NCBI GenBank assembly: GCA_015520145.1
Contig: WAQR01000137.1
Span: forward strand, 1 to 7,871
From: Candidatus Hydrothermarchaeota archaeon
GTDB lineage: Archaea; Hydrothermarchaeota; Hydrothermarchaeia; Hydrothermarchaeales; WAQR01
Length of the DNA stretch: 7,871 nt
Direction of reading: 5' to 3'
The position numbers and the translations under genes were made by a program. Positions 5,623 to 7,871 of this stretch are shown here, one piece after another (position 1 is the stretch's first letter; every line of letters starts with the position of its first letter). The notes below the pieces were generated by a model. The model saw only the letters and a list, made by a program, of their open reading frames with translations. It was not told the DNA's origin and ran no database searches.

Positions 5623-6603
5623 TCACATCCATGCGCAGCACATCTGCTCGAATTCCTTCACCTTCAGCCCAAGTTCACCGGCAACCGTCCTGGCATGGGA
5701 GGAGGGGACTGCCAGCTTGGTTGCGCCTGCCATTAAAGCAATCCTGTCTATCTCACCCCGATACCTCTTCCCGGGTCTCACACAGCCCAGGGCGACAGGT
5801 GTCCCGGGGTACATCAATTTGGCTATAGAGATTATCTTTCCTATTTCTATTGGCGAAGGTGGTTTAATGGACTCCATCACCGTGCCTGCTGTAGGGATAA
5901 GAACAATTATAACGATATTGTCAATCCGTGCGTTAGCGAGCAGGCTCAATGCCCTGATTTCGCCCAGGACATTTCCAAAATGCAGACCTGCAATTATATG
6001 GGGAGACAGGTTTTGGATACTGCTTTTATCTATGGCTTTAAGAGCTTTTATATATCTTTCTGGAGGGATAGTGACACCGAAAACTTCCCTGGTCGTCCTG
6101 GAATTTCCAACAACGTCCAGGAGAACGCCGTCAAGTCCAGCTCTCCCGAGTATATCTGCCTCCCTACCTGTTATAGGTCCTGTATGGGCTATTATTCGAA
6201 GGGCTGTGTCTTCCTTGACGGTTTTAATAGCACCTGCAAATCCTTCCAGAGGTACAGTCCCATCCCTCCTGCTACCTCCGCTTAGGACAATCCCGGGCGC
6301 ACCTCTTTTATCCAGCTTCCTGCAGACCTCCAGAAACCTTTTCCTGGAAGCTGCGGGCATCATGTGTTTGAGGTAATGTCCTCCACAATGTTTGCAGTTG
6401 AGCCTGCATCTGCTTCCACTTACCGATACAGGTGGGAAAGCGTTTTTATACAGCGTAACCCTCCTGCCGTGATGTTCAAGTGCTGTCTCTCTTGCTGCTT
6501 CGAATAACTTCGTTTCATCGTCTGCTGAAAAAAGTTCTCTAGCCTCTTTGTAACTCACACCTCCTCCAGTCCGTGCCTTTTTTAATATCTGATTGATGCT
6601 CAT
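5623..6603 (-). CDS. Radical SAM protein, LipS1-like (COG1856-type, biotin synthase homologue)
   Basis: 326 residues. The radical-SAM cluster motif is SRCRLNCKHCGGHYLKHM, CX3CX2C at Cys66, Cys70 and Cys73. It is followed by a glycine-rich SAM-contact strand VLSGGSRRDG (106-115). Later features are LLDVVGNSRTT (161-171), SPHIIAGLHFGNVLGE (200-215), IVLIPTAGT (233-241), LGCVRPGK (272-279) and a C-terminal CCAW (322-325). Cys274, Cys322 and Cys323 are candidates for ligands of a second [4Fe-4S] cluster. This pattern resembles LipS1 of the archaeal LipS1/LipS2 lipoyl synthase, in which LipS2 is reported to put sulfur on C8 of a protein-bound octanoyl chain and LipS1 on C6. The numbering assignment is from memory. 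It lies 26 bp after the LipS2-like gene and is probably co-transcribed. A paralogue lies upstream, so this copy may have a different substrate. It is not biotin synthase in the strict sense. GGT 8-10 nt before the ATG is a weak SD. Confidence 0.75.
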   Translation of the reverse strand: MSINQILKKARTGGGVSYKEARELFSADDETKLFEAARETALEHHGRRVTLYKNAFPPVSVSGSRCRLNCKHCGGHYLKHMMPAASRKRFLEVCRKLDKRGAPGIVLSGGSRRDGTVPLEGFAGAIKTVKEDTALRIIAHTGPITGREADILGRAGLDGVLLDVVGNSRTTREVFGVTIPPERYIKALKAIDKSSIQNLSPHIIAGLHFGNVLGEIRALSLLANARIDNIVIIVLIPTAGTVMESIKPPSPIEIGKIISIAKLMYPGTPVALGCVRPGKRYRGEIDRIALMAGATKLAVPSSHARTVAGELGLKVKEFEQMCCAWM

Positions 6604-6629
6604 TTCTACCGCTTTTGTGGTTGCCGCTC

Positions 6630-7661
6630 TTATGGTTTGCTATGCTCAACTATCCCCAGTTCATTTTTAATTCTCAAAAGCTCTGTACCAGTGGGTTTTT
6701 CAGGATAATTGTAAAATGGCCCTCCAGGACTCTCGGTTGAAAACGGGCGGTTACAGTTTGGGCAACCCCCGGTCATGAAAGGCTCTCCAAGCTCGACTAT
6801 TTCATCAAGTTCCTCTCCAGATATCCCGAAATCCGTAAGTACTCCGTTATTGAAAACGAACCTATCGAATCCATGGCCTTTTTTCAAAAGGTACATGCCG
6901 AGTTGAACCCTTCGAAAAGATGAGATGTCAGGCCTCTTAACTCTGGCTAGAGGCGTCCCCGGGATGGGTACATGTGCGAAAAGCCCGATATCTATGCCAA
7001 GCCCAAGTAACCGGGTAATACATCTTAATGCGTCTTCCTCACTCTCACCAATGCCTATGATGAGATGCGTCCCAACCCTTCCTCTTCCATAAACTTCCAA
7101 TGCCAGTCTTAAACCTTCCAGGTGCCCTTCAAACGTGTATCTGTTTCCGACCCCTGAACCTTTTATCTCTCTAAATACCCTGGGCGTTGCTGCATCAAGT
7201 GGTATGACGACTCGATCCACACCTGCCTCTTGCAGTTTTTCAAGCTCCTGGAGGTTCATTGGATGCCTGGATATGCTGACAGGCATTTCAACCGCGTCCG
7301 TTATCTTTCTGACAAGTCCTAGGAGGTCTGCAAACATCCCAGGATAATTCAATGTCTGTATGCACGCCCGTTTCACCCGCCCCTCTCCTACTGCCCAGGC
7401 GAGTCTCTCTACCACGTCTTTTAGAGGGAACTGGGGATAGACCCCTCTGGCTATGCGGTCGAGGCTGCTTTTTGCCCCACTTGCCTGGGCACAGAATTTG
7501 CAGTTCGAGGTACACCTGCTGTTATGGTACATCAGTAAGTATGCGGTTTCCATCTTTATATCTAGATTTCTCTTGTAAAGTCCAATGAGGTCGGCTGTGC
7601 CGATAGAAACCCTGATTTTATCCATGCTGTCCATCTTATCTCTATTCATTTCCCTGCCCAT
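6630..7661 (-). CDS. lipS2: Radical SAM protein, LipS2-like (COG2516-type, biotin synthase-related)
   Basis: 343 residues. The cluster motif is NSRCTSNCKFCAQASGAKSS, CX3CX2C at Cys50, Cys54 and Cys57, close to biotin synthase. It is followed by CIQTLNYPG (100-108), SISRHPM (129-135), VVIPLDAATP (151-160), LIIGIGESEEDA (200-211) and VPIPGTPLA (231-239). The C-terminal CPNCNRPF (300-307) and the aromatic stretch after it are characteristic of this subfamily, and Cys300/Cys303 are likely ligands of an auxiliary [4Fe-4S] cluster. The best match is LipS2, which inserts the first sulfur (C8) into protein-bound octanoyl groups for lipoyl cofactor on dehydrogenase or glycine-cleavage H proteins. The start is ambiguous: ATGs at 7661, 7649, 7634 and 7625 are all in frame, and family members begin near Met13 (before KIRVSIGTADLIGL). 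It is 16 bp after the upstream radical-SAM gene, which suggests one operon. Confidence 0.75.
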   Translation of the reverse strand: MGREMNRDKMDSMDKIRVSIGTADLIGLYKRNLDIKMETAYLLMYHNSRCTSNCKFCAQASGAKSSLDRIARGVYPQFPLKDVVERLAWAVGEGRVKRACIQTLNYPGMFADLLGLVRKITDAVEMPVSISRHPMNLQELEKLQEAGVDRVVIPLDAATPRVFREIKGSGVGNRYTFEGHLEGLRLALEVYGRGRVGTHLIIGIGESEEDALRCITRLLGLGIDIGLFAHVPIPGTPLARVKRPDISSFRRVQLGMYLLKKGHGFDRFVFNNGVLTDFGISGEELDEIVELGEPFMTGGCPNCNRPFSTESPGGPFYNYPEKPTGTELLRIKNELGIVEHSKP

Positions 7662-7677
7662 ATTTAAGTCTATTTAT

Positions 7678-7871
7678 CTATTCAAGTTCTTCAAATCTTT
7701 CGTCATAGGGTATGGCGCAACAGGTCGCCTGCTCCCTTACCTCGATGCCCATCTTCTCTGCAATCCTCCTCGTCCTGGAGGTCGGCAGCGCGATACCTGA
7801 CACCCCTGCTTTGATGGCAAGTTCTTCAATTATTGCCCTGTCGTTTCCTATGGAATGGGCACATCCAAGGA
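7678..7871 (-). CDS. Radical SAM protein, LipS1-like, C-terminal part only
   Basis: The gene runs off the window edge; 63 complete codons and the stop are visible. It reads LGCAHSIGND from the edge, then GIALPTSRTRRIAEKMG and ATCCAIPYDERFEELE at the end. It aligns along its length with the tail of the 5623-6603 gene: the LGC, the P-[ST]-S-x-x-R turn, the G-[LI]-x-V strand and the paired CC all match, at roughly one residue in three (about 18 of 51). So it is a paralogue in the same COG1856-like family. Its CC would supply auxiliary-cluster ligands as in LipS1. The radical-SAM CX3CX2C motif must lie outside the window. Being immediately upstream (16 bp) of the LipS2-like gene, it may be the true LipS1 partner. 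Confidence 0.65.
   Translation of the reverse strand, partial: LGCAHSIGNDRAIIEELAIKAGVSGIALPTSRTRRIAEKMGIEVREQATCCAIPYDERFEELE

Noticed and set aside
6630..7661. Classical biotin synthase (BioB)
   Set aside because: The CX3CX2C region is similar, but the C-terminal CPNCNRPF motif and the neighbouring LipS1-like genes fit LipS2, and no other biotin genes are nearby.
7678..7871. Possible lipoate-protein ligase next to the LipS-like genes
   Set aside because: Translation of the partial gene shows a radical-SAM LipS1-like tail ending in a CC pair instead of ligase motifs.

Overview
The window is archaeal and looks like a methanogen- or ANME-type member of the Euryarchaeota/Halobacteriota. Supporting evidence: a Cdc48/VAT AAA+ ATPase, ribosomal protein eL33 (L35Ae), a dihydropteroate synthase-like protein of the type tied to methanopterin-using organisms, TATA-box promoters, and a membrane-anchored FKBP studded with N-glycosylation sequons. 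The exact lineage cannot be fixed from the sequence alone.

Layout. Positions 1-457 hold no intact gene. They contain an AT-rich stretch and a 202-bp insertion-sequence relic (139-340) that keeps both terminal inverted repeats and the last ~51 codons of a transposase. A dihydropteroate synthase-like gene (458-1648, minus) and an FKBP-type peptidyl-prolyl isomerase gene (1801-2805, plus) diverge from a shared 152-bp promoter region. The cdc48 gene (2908-5136, plus) follows with its own TATA box, tandem GAGGTTTTA leader repeats and an array of ATGTAGATTA-like repeats upstream. The eL33 gene (5249-5578, plus) also has its own promoter. It converges on a minus-strand run of three tightly spaced radical-SAM genes (5623-6603, 6630-7661 and a partial gene 7678-7871) that resemble the two-protein archaeal lipoyl synthase LipS1/LipS2.

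How the genes may work together. FKBP (folding on the outer face of the membrane) and Cdc48 (cytoplasmic unfolding) are both protein-quality-control factors, but they act in different compartments and have separate promoters. The three radical-SAM genes are spaced 16 and 26 bp apart and are probably one operon. The middle gene resembles LipS2. The outer two resemble each other and LipS1, so the operon carries a LipS2-like enzyme flanked by two LipS1-like paralogues.

Most notable points. (1) The FKBP appears circularly permuted: the strand and loop that normally end an archaeal FKBP sit before the catalytic core, and the protein stops at the matching place at its C-terminus. (2) There are three, not two, LipS-like radical-SAM genes. 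(3) The IS relic is MITE-like. (4) The dihydropteroate synthase-like protein seems to lack the C-terminal domain usual in its family.
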